NCBI RefSeq assembly: GCF_008001015.1
Contig: NZ_CP042862.1
Coordinates: 806,001 to 870,000 of the forward strand
DNA: 64,000 bases
Direction of reading: 5' to 3'
Source of the DNA: Serinicoccus profundi
GTDB taxonomy: Bacteria > Actinomycetota > Actinomycetes > Actinomycetales > Dermatophilaceae
Both the position numbers and the translations under genes were made by a program. Under the pieces are notes generated by a model. That model worked only from the letters and a program-made list of their open reading frames with translations. It was not told the origin of the DNA and did no database searches. This document shows, in pieces, positions 8,075 through 16,381 of this stretch (the stretch's first letter is position 1; every line of letters starts with the position of its first letter).

Positions 8075-8941
8075 CTAGCGCAACCAGCTGGTCATGCTGC
8101 GGACGCGTCGGCCGGCGTGCTCCAGCGGGTGGGCGCCGGCGGCGGCCTCCCGGCGGCTGCTGACGGTCTGGTGGTCGCCGGACTGGCCCGAGGGGCCGTG
8201 CTGGGTGGCGAACCCTGCGGCATAGATCTGGTCCACCTGCGTCTTGAGCTCGTGGACGAGGGCGACATAGGCGACCTCGGGCTCGACGCCGCGCCCGGTC
8301 AGATCCTCGAACGCCGACTCCAGGGCCTCCTGGAGCGGCCGCTGGATGCGGTCCTGGGCCGAGGCCATCGCGATGCTCTCGCGGTCGATCGTGGTCACGA
8401 CCGCGCCCGATCGCAGCGCGCCCATCGCGGCGGCGTAGGCCGTGAGCGTCGCCCACGCGGCACCGCTGTCGTCACGGGCGACGGCCACGAGGGCAGGGCA
8501 GCCGCGGCCGTCGAGATACTCCTCGCGGACCCGGTCGCCGCTGCCGATGCTGCGCAGCATCGCGAGGTCGACTCCCTCCGGCACGGTGAGCAGGCCGTCA
8601 TGGACCGCCGTCGCAGTGGTGACGATGACGAGGTCGCCCGGCTCGGAGTGCTCCTGCACGAGGCGCGTCACCGTGCGTGGGCCGTCGTCGCCGTGGCCGA
8701 GGCTCGGGACGAGGAGGATGTCGCACCGCGCGACCGCCTCCTCGGGAAGCGCGACCGGCAGACCTTCGACCTCGGCGCGGGCCGCGAGCCGGCTGTCCGG
8801 ATCGATGCCGACCCAGACGTCGACGCCGCTGTCCCGCAGGTTGAGCGCGTGGGCTGCGCCCATCGCATCGAAGCCCAGCACCGCCACCTGGCGGTCCTGC
8901 AGCAGGGTCAGATCGGCGCTGCTCGGGTCCAGGGTGCTCAC
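8075..8941 (-). CDS. Ketol-acid reductoisomerase-like protein lacking catalytic residues
   Basis: 288 residues, GTG start. The N-terminus (VAVLGFDAMGAAHALNLRDSGVDVWVG) closely follows the IlvC nucleotide-binding motif. The C-terminal part EVAYVALVHELKTQVDQIYAAG matches the class I IlvC knot domain. In true IlvC the metal-binding Asp and Glu sit in DLFGEQ; here that place reads DRESIAMASAQ. The GIAWMRYSISDTAEYGD-like segment after the knot helix is replaced by a polar tail (GPSGQSGDHQTV). It is shorter than class I IlvC (~330). Known family role: branched-chain amino acid synthesis. Inference: a non-catalytic or altered-function paralogue, since a normal IlvC should exist elsewhere in the genome. 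Confidence 0.72.
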   Translation of the reverse strand: MSTLDPSSADLTLLQDRQVAVLGFDAMGAAHALNLRDSGVDVWVGIDPDSRLAARAEVEGLPVALPEEAVARCDILLVPSLGHGDDGPRTVTRLVQEHSEPGDLVIVTTATAVHDGLLTVPEGVDLAMLRSIGSGDRVREEYLDGRGCPALVAVARDDSGAAWATLTAYAAAMGALRSGAVVTTIDRESIAMASAQDRIQRPLQEALESAFEDLTGRGVEPEVAYVALVHELKTQVDQIYAAGFATQHGPSGQSGDHQTVSSRREAAAGAHPLEHAGRRVRSMTSWLR

Positions 8942-9058
8942 GTCGCCAGGGTACCGACCCGTCCTGCCTTCCCCGCGCGGGCCCGAGGGTCTCGTGGCCC
9001 CGAGACCGCGTGTCCGATCTCGGAGGGCCAGGTCGCCGGTTCTTGGGAGGTCGGAAGG

Positions 9059-9221
9059 GCGGATCCCGCGGGAGTAGGAGGGGCAGAACTCGGACGTCGG
9101 GAGGTCAGACCAGCGGATCCCGCGGGAGTAGGAGGGGCAGAACTCGGACGTCGGGAGGTCAGACCAGCGAATCCCGCGGGAGCAGGAGGGGCAGAACTCG
9201 GACGTCGGGGAGGTCAGAACG
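9059..9221. repeat. Three tandem copies of a 54-bp repeat
   Basis: Units begin at 9059, 9113 and 9167. The first two are identical and the third differs by a few bases plus one extra G. Each contains GCGGATCCCGCGGGAG. The array fills the gap between the IlvC-like gene and the end of the HNH gene and overlaps the latter's last codons. No protein-coding role is apparent although one frame stays open. Lack of spacers and perfect tandem packing argue against CRISPR. Confidence 0.85.
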
Positions 9222-11543
9222 GCGGATCCTCGCTGCTGTCATCCTCGGCGTGAGGGCGCCGGTTCGTGGTGCTCTCACCGGGAGGTTGTCCGCCCGTGAT
9301 GCTCTGGGAGGACGGTTGTCCGCTCGACTCGGACGCGGCACCGGCGTCGGCGCTGGCGCCGTGGGCTCGACGGGTGAACGGGTCGGTCCAGTGATCCGCG
9401 CGGAGCACGGCGGCCGGAGAGGAGTCCAGCAGGCGATCGGGCGTGGGTGTGCCCGGCCGTGGACCGGTCACCCGGCGCCCGTCGCGCTGCCTCGTCTGGC
9501 GCACCCACACGACGCGGTGGCCGTCGTCGACGAGGTGAGCATCGCTGTCGGGGTCGTCGTCCGCGGCATCCAGCCGGTCGGTCCGGGATCGGTGGGCGAG
9601 CGCTGCATAGACCATCAGCGAGGCGAGGTGCCGTCGCTCCGCAGCTTCGTCGAGGGGTGGTGCGTCGCGATGGTCCCCCTGGTCACGGATGTCGATGGTG
9701 TGGCCCGGCCCCTGCCCCGTGCGTGCATGGACACCGGCCGTGGTGTCGCTTGGCCCTTGCCCCGTGCGTGCATGGTCACCTGCCGTGGTGTCGCTTGGGT
9801 CTTGCACCGTGCGTGCATGGTGACCCGCCGTGGTGTCACCCAGGCCGAGGTACTGCCGGTAGTCGTGCGGTCGGGTCCGGTAGTGCCGACCGAAGAGCGA
9901 GGTCCAGGTGACCGTGCGGGAGGCGTCGATCTCGGCGTCCCAGAACTTCTCCGTCTTGAGGGCGTGGACCACGGTGTCGAGACCCTGGAGGTTGCCCTCG
10001 GTGGTCGAACCGCCGAGGAGGTACTCCGTGACGTGGTCGAGCTGGCCGTCGCGCACCGGGAGGACGCCATCGGGAGCGCGGGACAGCAGATCGGCCGCGA
10101 GCACCTGTCGGCGCATCGCCGCGTCCGGCTGGTAGCGGGCGAGCGAGCGCTCGCGGCACCGACCGTCAGCGGGGTCGGTCAGGAGGCGGTGCAGGGTCGT
10201 GCCAGGGGAGAGGACCATGTCTCGGATCGACCCCGGCGTCACGAAGTGCGAGGCTCGCCCGACCACCCGACCGACCCCCTGGGTCAGGCCCGGGTCGTCA
10301 CCCGGATGGCGTGCTGGACCGCCACCGTGATCGGGGGTCGGCGGGTGGTCGTCATCCGTCGCATCCCCCGAGGCCCCCGCGGTGCCGGCGGGGGGTCGGG
10401 GCCACCGCGGCTCCCCCAGCCCCTGCGGTGCCGGTGGGGCCAGCATCGTGGTGGCCTTCGGGGGTGCAGGTCACGGACGGCCACGGGACCAAGACCTGCA
10501 GCTCGTAGCTGGGCGTCCCGGAGATGATCTGCGCCAGCGTGGCGATGTCGTCCGGTGTGACGAGTGCCTGCAGGTCGGCTGCGGTTGCCCCGGTCAGGGT
10601 CGTCCGGCACCGAGCTCGTGCGGGTGGAGGCTGCCGCCAGCCCGGGCAGGGGGAGCGTTCCGTGCAGCAGGAGGGCACGAGCGATGTCCGACCGGAGCTG
10701 GGCCTCGGTGCGTTCGTCCCCGGCAGCATGGGCCTTCTTGGCGAGGAGGTAGAGGCGGTCGGCGCAGGCCGTGGTGCCCACGGCGTCGCCGGTGATGACC
10801 ACCTGGCCGGTGCCGTCGTCGTCGACGATGGCGTAGGCGGTGCGGGCACGGTGCCGCGCAGCCCGGGCGCGGGCCTCGGCCTCGGGGTCTGCGGATCGGG
10901 CGCGGGTCACCTCGCGGTGCAGAGCCTGGACGAACTGTTTGGCGCCCCAGGGGCCGTCGTTCAGCGCGCCGTCGGGATCGAGCCGCTCGACCGCGACGCC
11001 AGGGGTGCCCGACCCGTCGTCAGCGTGGCCCTCGCGGGTGAGGGTGTCCGTCGTGGCGAACAGGGACCGCGCCACGTCGCCGGCATCCTCGTGCGGCAGT
11101 TGCCCCGCGAGCCGCCAGAAGTGCTCCACCTGCGTCCAGGTCGCCACCCCGGCCCGGAGCGCGTCCCGGACGGGGACCCTGGTCGAGGCGGGGGAGACGG
11201 CCACGGCGACGAGCTGGCGGGCGGCGCCCCGGCCGAGGCCGGTGAGGGCGCTGATCTCGGCGGCCGTCACCGACTTGGCGCGGGCGCGCCACCGCTCACG
11301 GGCCGTGCGGGAGAGCTCGTGCGGGTCCACGACGCCCTGACGGCCCAGCAACTCCTCGCCGGTGCGGGCCGCGAGCTCGCGAGCGGCGTGCATCCGTGCG
11401 CCCTCGAGCCGGCGGATCATCACGTGCGCCGCCTCCAGAGCATCCAGGCAGGTCTCCGGCGACATGCCCTCAGCCCCTGCCAGCGCGAGCCGTACCCTCT
11501 CCAACAGCTCTCCCTCGGACACGCAGGCCAGACGACCCTTCAT
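9214..11543 (-). pseudogene. DUF222/HNH endonuclease (13E12-type) gene with two frameshifts
   Basis: Reading from 11543, the first frame gives an N-terminal DUF222 domain (VRLALAGAEGMSPETCLDALEAAHVMIRRLEGARMHAARELA...). Near 10588-10591 (a GGGG run on the coding strand) the meaningful frame moves to one encoding ATAADLQALVTPDDIATLAQIISG. Between about 10380 and 10445 it moves again to a frame with the HNH-like region QLDHVTEYLLGGSTTEGNLQGLDTVVHALKT. The usual HNH Cys pairs are absent. A 15-residue repeat (HARTGQGPSDTTAG) follows. Together the three pieces make a full-length family member of ~770 residues. Either the gene is broken or the sequence has indels in G/C runs. Family members are linked to mobile repeats and DNA damage in mycobacteria. 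Confidence 0.8.
9719..9845 (-). repeat. 45-bp in-frame tandem repeat inside the HNH gene
   Basis: About 2.8 copies of a 45-bp unit (period seen at 9721, 9766 and 9811, each starting GCGTGCATGG). They encode a 15-residue hydrophilic repeat of the type HARTGQGPSDTTAG. The period is a multiple of three, so copy number can vary without breaking the frame. Confidence 0.85.
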
Positions 11544-11630
11544 CGAGAGGAATCTCCGGCTCCTCCGGCCCCACAGCGCCTGCTGGTGCGCTCACCTTCA
11601 TCACCCCCCGGTCATCTCGTCCTGGTGTCG

Positions 11631-11650
11631 ATCATAGCACACATGTTCGA
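11631..11650 (-). promoter_or_regulatory. -10 box and LexA-like SOS box of the DUF222/HNH gene
   Basis: On the minus strand TATGAT (11631-11636) is a good -10 box. Overlapping it, TCGAACATGTGTGCTA (11635-11650) matches the actinobacterial LexA consensus TCGAACRNNYGTTCGA at 14 of 16 positions. Several 13E12-family genes of Mycobacterium tuberculosis are known LexA targets, which supports DNA-damage control here. The remaining ~170 bases of this intergenic gap, toward ilvE, show nothing else except the ilvE promoter. Confidence 0.5.
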
Positions 11651-11810
11651 ACACGCTGTCATTGTCCACAGCCGTGTCCGCCGGCGTCAGCGGCCTGGCC
11701 TCGCGGCGCCTGCCCGCCCCGGTCTCGGCACGGCATACCAGAGCGTCCCGACCCTCTCTCCTTGACGTCACGGCATCTCTGCCCCTGGCGATGACGCCTG
11801 GTCAACGGAC

Positions 11811-11816
11811 TACGCT
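11811..11816 (+). promoter_or_regulatory. -10 box of ilvE (probably leaderless)
   Basis: TACGCT lies 6 bases before the ilvE ATG at 11823, with no Shine-Dalgarno sequence between. This predicts transcription starting at the A of the start codon. Confidence 0.5.
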
Positions 11817-11822
11817 GCGGCC

Positions 11823-12923
11823 ATGAGCCAGACAGCGACGTCCACCTCCTTCGCCGTCACCGAGGCGAGCGACCGACGCAGCCCGGAGCAGATCTCCGAG
11901 CTGCTCGACAACCCTGGTTTCGGCAACCTCTTCACCGAGCACATGGTGCTCGTGGAGTGGGACAAGGAGCAGGGCTGGCACGACGCCCGCCTCGTGCCCT
12001 ACGGCCCCATCCCGCTGGACCCGTCGGCCGCGGTGTTCCACTACGCGCAGGAGATCTTCGAGGGGATGAAGGCCTACCGTCACGCGGACGGCACGGTCTG
12101 GACGTTCCGTCCTGAGCGCAACGCCGAGCGCTTCAACAACTCGGCCCGCCGCCTCGCGATGCCCGAGCTGCCGCCGACGCTCTTCCTCGACGCCATCAAG
12201 GAGCTCGTCACGCTCGACCAGGCCTGGGTGCCGGGGGCGGACGCCGCCGAGATGTCGCTCTACCTCCGCCCGTTCATGATCGCCACCGAGGAGGCGCTGG
12301 GGGTGCGGCCGAGCAACCGTTACCTCTTCAGCGTCATCGCCTCGCCGGCAGGGGCCTACTTCTCCGGCGGTCTCAAGCCCGTGAGCCTGTGGGTGAGCGA
12401 CCAGTACGTCCGCGCGGCCGCAGGAGGCACCGGCGCCGCGAAGTGCGGCGGCAACTACGCCGCGTCGCTGGCCAGCCAGGCCGAGGGCATCGAGCACGGC
12501 TGCGACCAGGTCGTCTTCCTCGACGCGGTGGAGCACCGGTATGTCGAGGAGCTCGGCGGGATGAACCTCTTCTTCGTGTATGCCGACGGTCGCGTCGTGA
12601 CCCCCGAGCTCACCGGCACGATCCTGCCCGGGGTGACCCGCTCCTCCCTCATCGACCTGCTGCGCGAGCGCGGGCACCAGGTGGAGGAGCGGCGGTTCAC
12701 CATCGACGAGTGGCGCGACGGCGTGGCCAGCGGCGAGATCGCCGAGGTCTTCGCCTGCGGCACCGCGGCGGTCATCACGCCGGTCGGTCGGCTCGCCTGG
12801 AGCGGTGGCGAGCTGGACATGCCGGCCGAGCACAAGGTCACCGAGGACCTCCGGGCCGAGCTGCTCGACGTGCAGTACGGCCGCGCCGAGGACCGGCACG
12901 GCTGGCTCTACCAGCTGGTCTGA
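11823..12923 (+). CDS. ilvE: Branched-chain amino acid aminotransferase
   Basis: 366 residues, full length for the actinobacterial IlvE group. It transfers the amino group between glutamate and the 2-keto acids of Leu, Ile and Val, using PLP. Visible motifs: FHYAQEIFEGMKAYR, RPERNAERFNNSARRLAMP, the PLP lysine at ~207 in GAAKCGGNYAASL, ELGGMNLFFVY, and the terminal ACGTAAVITPVGR region. It is monocistronic; a TACGCT box six bases before the ATG suggests a leaderless transcript. The IlvC-like gene at 8075-8941 is nearby but on the other strand. Confidence 0.96.
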   Translation: MSQTATSTSFAVTEASDRRSPEQISELLDNPGFGNLFTEHMVLVEWDKEQGWHDARLVPYGPIPLDPSAAVFHYAQEIFEGMKAYRHADGTVWTFRPERNAERFNNSARRLAMPELPPTLFLDAIKELVTLDQAWVPGADAAEMSLYLRPFMIATEEALGVRPSNRYLFSVIASPAGAYFSGGLKPVSLWVSDQYVRAAAGGTGAAKCGGNYAASLASQAEGIEHGCDQVVFLDAVEHRYVEELGGMNLFFVYADGRVVTPELTGTILPGVTRSSLIDLLRERGHQVEERRFTIDEWRDGVASGEIAEVFACGTAAVITPVGRLAWSGGELDMPAEHKVTEDLRAELLDVQYGRAEDRHGWLYQLV

Positions 12924-12967
12924 GGGACCTGCGCGGGGAGTGACCGCCGTGTGACGACGGGCGACCC

Positions 12968-13369
12968 CTATCCCGACGACGGCATGATCGGCTCGGGAGG
13001 GACGCCGGAGGAGTTGACCCAGCGCCCCTCGATGAGGTCGACGCGCTGGTTGCCGAGATCGCTCAACAGCACCCACAGGGTCTCTGACGACTCCCAGACC
13101 AGGCCGACGCCGTGCCGATGGCTGTGCATTCTGTCGTCCTGGAAGAGCACCTCACCCGAAGCGGTGGTGATCGGCGGCCGACTCATCTGCACGCCGTTCC
13201 AGACGCCTGCATCGATCAAGGTGGCCACATGCTCGCCGTCCGGCGCCGCCATGGTCTCGCCGACCCTGTTGACTTAGTCGGGCCGGTCCTGCCTGTCAGT
13301 ACACCCCACGGTTGCGACGACCAGCGCCGTCACGACAGCCGCCGATGCCCATCTCTGCCGCGTCCTCAT
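12968..13369 (-). pseudogene. Small lipoprotein gene interrupted by an in-frame stop codon
   Basis: The ATG at 13369 opens a lipoprotein-type signal (MRTRQRWASAAVVTALVVATVGC, lipobox TVGC). After TDRQDRPD the same frame meets TAA at 13274-13276. It then continues without further stops for ~100 codons to 12968, including SEVLFQDD-like and LWVLLSDLGNQRVDLIEGRW segments. The signal peptide and downstream body are in the same frame, so one ancestral gene with a nonsense codon is the simplest reading. An internal ATG (13252) could express only a cytoplasmic fragment. No family recognised for the body. It could be a base-calling error or a true nonsense mutation. Confidence 0.7.
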
Positions 13370-13429
13370 CCGTCCCCTCCGTCTGCTCCCACGCCTTCCC
13401 CCAGTGTCCAGCACCGAGCGTGTGCGCGC

Positions 13430-14290
13430 TCAGTGGGCGACCAGCCCGTGCAGCACCGCGAGGAGCCGCTGCCGCAGCGCGTTGGAGCGTCGGGTGAAGG
13501 CGCGCTGGGCCTCGGCATACTCACGCTTGCCGTCCGCGGTCTCGATCCGCACCGGCTCGTAGCCGAGGGACCGCAGGTCGTAGGGCGCCGCGCGCATGTC
13601 GAGCTCGCGGATGTCGCGCGCGAGCAGGAAGGCGTCGAGCGTGAGGTCGCTCGGCACCGCCGGCGCGAGCTTGAAGCACCATTTGTAGACATCCATGCCC
13701 GCGTGCAGGCAGCCCGGCTGCTCGAGGTCGAGCTGGGTCTCGCGGCTGGGGGTGAGGGTGTTGCGTGGCGTGGCGTCGGGGGTGAAGAAGCGGTGGGCGT
13801 CGAAGTGGGAGCAGGCGACCTGGTGGGTCTCGACGACCGCGTCGGTGCCCTCGGGTCCGAGCCGCAGCGGCCAGTCGTGCCGGACCTCCTCGGCGTCGGC
13901 GCGGTAGACCATGGCCCACTCGTGCAGGCCGAAGCAGCCGAACCGGCCCGGTCGCGAGAGGGTCGCGGTCAGCAGGTCGCGCACGAAGCCGATGGTGCGG
14001 CCGCGGCGTTGCACGAACCCCGCCACGTCGAGGTATGCCGTGCCCCTCTCGTCGAGCAGGTAGCCGCTCCACCCCTCCCGCTCGTGCCCCTCGGCGAGGC
14101 CGGTGCCGGCGCCGGGGTGCCAGCGAGCGAGCTGGGCCGGGCGGAAGTTGTAGTACTCCCACAGGAAGTCGTCCACGGGGTGGGTGCGCCCCTCGACGCG
14201 GCGCGCCAGCCGGTCTGCGGTGAGCTGCTCCACGGCTCGCGCGTGCGCTTCGGCGCGTGGGCGCCATACCTCCTCCGGGAGGACCTGCAT
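13430..14290 (-). CDS. Conserved actinobacterial protein annotated as 3-methyladenine DNA glycosylase-like
   Basis: 286 residues from the ATG at 14290, which lies just beyond the end of map; longer starts would run into map. The opening MQVLPEEVWRPRAEAHARAVEQL, then HPVDDFLWEYYNFRPAQLARWHPGAG, FGCFGLHEWAMVY and ETQLDLEQPGCLHAGMDVYKWCFKL are characteristic of a conserved actinobacterial family often labelled DNA glycosylase. I see no helix-hairpin-helix or classic glycosylase motif, so the enzymatic label is from family annotation, not from residues. Conserved His, Cys and Asp clusters (SHFDAHRFFTP) suggest an enzyme. It is transcribed after map, with a 17-base gap, so the two are probably one operon. 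Confidence 0.72.
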   Translation of the reverse strand: MQVLPEEVWRPRAEAHARAVEQLTADRLARRVEGRTHPVDDFLWEYYNFRPAQLARWHPGAGTGLAEGHEREGWSGYLLDERGTAYLDVAGFVQRRGRTIGFVRDLLTATLSRPGRFGCFGLHEWAMVYRADAEEVRHDWPLRLGPEGTDAVVETHQVACSHFDAHRFFTPDATPRNTLTPSRETQLDLEQPGCLHAGMDVYKWCFKLAPAVPSDLTLDAFLLARDIRELDMRAAPYDLRSLGYEPVRIETADGKREYAEAQRAFTRRSNALRQRLLAVLHGLVAH

Positions 14291-14307
14291 CCCCACGGAC
14301 GCCACCG

Positions 14308-15081
14308 TCACCGCGTGCTCGGCAGCGTCATGATCTCGGCCCCGTCCTGCGTGATCGCGATGGTGTGCTCGCTGTGTGCGGTGCGGCACCCCGTGGCGCT
14401 GCGCAGCGTCCATCCGTCGGCGTCGGTGACGAGCCTGTCGGTGTCGACCATGATCCACGGCTCCAGAGCGATCATCAGCCCGGGTTGCAACCGAAAGCCA
14501 CGCCCCTGCTTGCCGGTGTTGGGGACGTGCGGATCCTGATGCATGGTGGACCCGATCCCGTGGCCCCCGAAGTCGGTGTTGATCGGGTAGCCCGCACCGC
14601 TCAGGACGCTGCCCATGGCGTGGGCGAGGTCGCCGATCGTGGCGCCCGGCCGGGCGGCCGCGATGCCGGCGGTGAGGGCCCGCTCCGTGGTGGAGATGAG
14701 GGCAGTGCTCTCCTCGGTCGCCTCGCCGACGACGAAGCTGATGGCCGAGTCCGCGGCGATCCCGCCCGTCGAGACGGCGAGATCCAGCGTCAGCAGGTCG
14801 CCGTCGGCGAGGGCGTAGTCATGGGGCAGCCCGTGCAGCACCGCGTCGTTGACCGAGGTGCAGATGTAGTGGCCGAACGGGCCACGTCCGAAGGAGGGCT
14901 CGTAGTCGACGTAGCAGGACTCCGCCCCAGCCTCCTCGATGATCTCCTGGGCCCACGCGTCGAGCTCGAGCAGGTTGGTGCCGACCGTGCAGCGCGCACG
15001 CAGACTGCGCAGGACGTCGGCGACCAGCGCTCCACTGATGCGGGCCTGCTGCAGCTCGGCGGTGGTGAGGATCTCGATCAC
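14308..15081 (-). CDS. map: Methionine aminopeptidase, type I
   Basis: 257 residues; removes the initiator Met from nascent proteins in the cytosol. The five metal ligands are visible: Asp100 (LTLDLAV), Asp111 (AADSA), His174 (GGHGIGSTMHQDPHVPN), Glu207 (ALEPW) and Glu238 (SEHTI). The GTG start has an AGGAG ribosome-binding site about ten bases upstream. A minus-strand TACAGT (15112-15117) is a plausible -10 box. There is no N-terminal zinc-finger extension. Actinobacteria usually carry several map genes; this one is outside the ribosomal protein cluster. Confidence 0.95.
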   Translation of the reverse strand: MIEILTTAELQQARISGALVADVLRSLRARCTVGTNLLELDAWAQEIIEEAGAESCYVDYEPSFGRGPFGHYICTSVNDAVLHGLPHDYALADGDLLTLDLAVSTGGIAADSAISFVVGEATEESTALISTTERALTAGIAAARPGATIGDLAHAMGSVLSGAGYPINTDFGGHGIGSTMHQDPHVPNTGKQGRGFRLQPGLMIALEPWIMVDTDRLVTDADGWTLRSATGCRTAHSEHTIAITQDGAEIMTLPSTR

Positions 15082-15194
15082 GCTCGTGGTTCTCCTTGAG
15101 TCGGGTTCATCCCACTGTAGGCGCGGTGACCGACTGCGCTGCCCGCGCCGGATGTGAGATCCTGGAGGAGGGACGCCGAGACCTGGCGATCACC

Positions 15195-15233
15195 CCGGAC
15201 GAGGCACGTCGTACCCGGCACCGTCGACGACGT
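15195..15233 (+). ncRNA. Guanidine-III (ykkC-III) riboswitch
   Basis: The 39-base element reads CCGGACGAGG, then an arm ACGTCGT, the bridging TACCCGG, and the closing arm ACGACGT (15227-15233). This matches, base for base at the conserved positions, the guanidine-III riboswitch consensus (CCGGACGAGG ... GUACCCGG ...), a compact pseudoknot confined mainly to actinobacteria. CCGG at 15195-15198 and CCGG at 15215-15218 give one pseudoknot helix and the ACGTCGT/ACGACGT pair gives the other. The ribosome-binding site GGAGG follows at 15242-15246. Guanidine binding therefore most likely exposes the site and turns on the exporter below. Confidence 0.88.
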
Positions 15234-15256
15234 GAACGCCCTGGAGGGGCGACATC

Positions 15257-15586
15257 ATGATGGCTCTGTCGTGGATCGTGCTCATTCTGTCCGGTGTCCT
15301 GGAGAGCGTGTGGGCCGCGGCCCTCACCCGCTCGGAGGGGTTCACCCGGCTCTGGCCCAGCGTCGTCTTCGGGGTGGCGCTCGCGTTCAGCATGGCGGGG
15401 CTGGGGTGGTCGCTGCGCTCGATCCCGCTCGGCACGGGGTATGCCGTGTGGGTGGGGATCGGCGTCGTCGGCACGGCGGTCTACGGGATCGTCGCGCTGG
15501 GGGAGCCGGCCACGGTCGCGCGGATGGTGTGCCTGGTCGCGATCATCGGCGGCATCGTCGGGCTCAAGCTCACCTCGGGCCACTGA
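15257..15586 (+). CDS. gdx: Guanidinium exporter of the SMR family (Gdx/SugE)
   Basis: 109 residues with four membrane spans. The conserved SMR glutamate is in LSGVLESVWAAALTRSEGF, followed by LRSIPLGTGYAVWVGIGVVG and the end ATVARMVCLVAIIGGIVGLKL. The pattern follows E. coli SugE/Gdx closely, rather than EmrE. Family knowledge: Gdx dimers exchange guanidinium for protons at the plasma membrane. The guanidine-III riboswitch directly upstream independently supports guanidinium as substrate. An ATG at 15260 is an alternative start; both are served by the GGAGG at 15242-15246. Confidence 0.94.
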   Translation: MMALSWIVLILSGVLESVWAAALTRSEGFTRLWPSVVFGVALAFSMAGLGWSLRSIPLGTGYAVWVGIGVVGTAVYGIVALGEPATVARMVCLVAIIGGIVGLKLTSGH

Positions 15587-15588
15587 CA

Positions 15589-15594
15589 TACCCT
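15589..15594 (+). promoter_or_regulatory. -10 box of the FAH-family gene (probably leaderless)
   Basis: TACCCT, inside the recurring word CATACCCTG, ends 6 bases before the ATG at 15601. There is no ribosome-binding site between it and the start. Confidence 0.5.
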
Positions 15595-15600
15595 GAGCGC

Positions 15601-16380
15601 ATGCGTATCTGCCGCTTCACTGATGGTGACGACCCGCGATTCGGCCTGGTCGACGGGGCTGGTGAGAAGATCGCCGGGATCACCGGGGACCCGCTCTACA
15701 CCAAGATCGAGCTGACCGGCGAGACCTTCGAGGTCGCCGACGTGCGGCTGCTGGCCCCGGTGATCCCGCGGAGCAAGGTGGTCGCGATCGGGCGCAACTA
15801 TGCCGACCACGCCCGCGAGATGGGCAACGAGCTGCCCGCCGAGCCGATGATGTTCTTCATCCCCAACACCTCGGTGTGCGGCCCGGGCGACCCGGTGGTC
15901 ATCCCGTCGTTCGCGACCGAGATCTCCTACGAGGCCGAGCTGGCGGTCGTCATCGGGCGGCTCTGCAAGGACGTCTCCGTGGCGGACGCCGCGTCGGTGA
16001 TCTTCGGCTACACCTGCGCTAACGACGTCACCGCCCGCGACCTGCAGCGCGGCGACGGGCAGTGGGCGCGGGCCAAGGGGATGGACACCTTCACCCCGCT
16101 CGGGCCGTGGATCGAGACCGACCTGGACACGGCCGACCTGTCGGTGCGCTCGATCGTGGACGGTGAGGTCCGCCAGGACGGCACGACCGCCGACATGCAC
16201 TTCGGGATCCCCGAGCTCATCGCGCACGCCTCGGCGGCCTTCACCCTGTTGCCCGGCGACATCATCCTCACCGGCACCCCGGCGGGCGTCGGGCCCATCA
16301 CGGCCGGCCAGCGGTGCGAGGTCGAGGTCGAGGGGATCGGTGCGCTGGCCAACCCCTTCGTGGCGGCTGACGACGACTGA
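15601..16380 (+). CDS. Fumarylacetoacetate hydrolase (FAH) family protein
   Basis: 259 residues. The C-terminal FAH fold shows KVVAIGRNYADHAREMG, EAELAVVIGR (Glu metal ligands), GYTCANDVTARDLQ, the FTPLGPWI motif and DIILTGTPAGVGPI. This family cleaves C-C bonds of acyl pyruvates or decarboxylates oxaloacetate using Mg; the exact substrate is not clear. The ATG at 15601 was chosen because MRICRFTDGDDPRFGLVDG is the standard family N-terminus; the open frame continues upstream through gdx. One base separates its stop from murI, so co-translation is likely. Confidence 0.9.
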   Translation: MRICRFTDGDDPRFGLVDGAGEKIAGITGDPLYTKIELTGETFEVADVRLLAPVIPRSKVVAIGRNYADHAREMGNELPAEPMMFFIPNTSVCGPGDPVVIPSFATEISYEAELAVVIGRLCKDVSVADAASVIFGYTCANDVTARDLQRGDGQWARAKGMDTFTPLGPWIETDLDTADLSVRSIVDGEVRQDGTTADMHFGIPELIAHASAAFTLLPGDIILTGTPAGVGPITAGQRCEVEVEGIGALANPFVAADDD

Positions 16381-16381
16381 G

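Noticed and set aside
7185-8456. Minus-strand 423-codon frame overlapping the second ABC permease and the IlvC-like gene
   Set aside because: It has no recognisable motif and overlaps two well-supported genes.
9059-9221. CRISPR-like array
   Set aside because: Units abut without variable spacers, and there are no cas genes nearby. The same holds for the arrays at 27157 and 62490.
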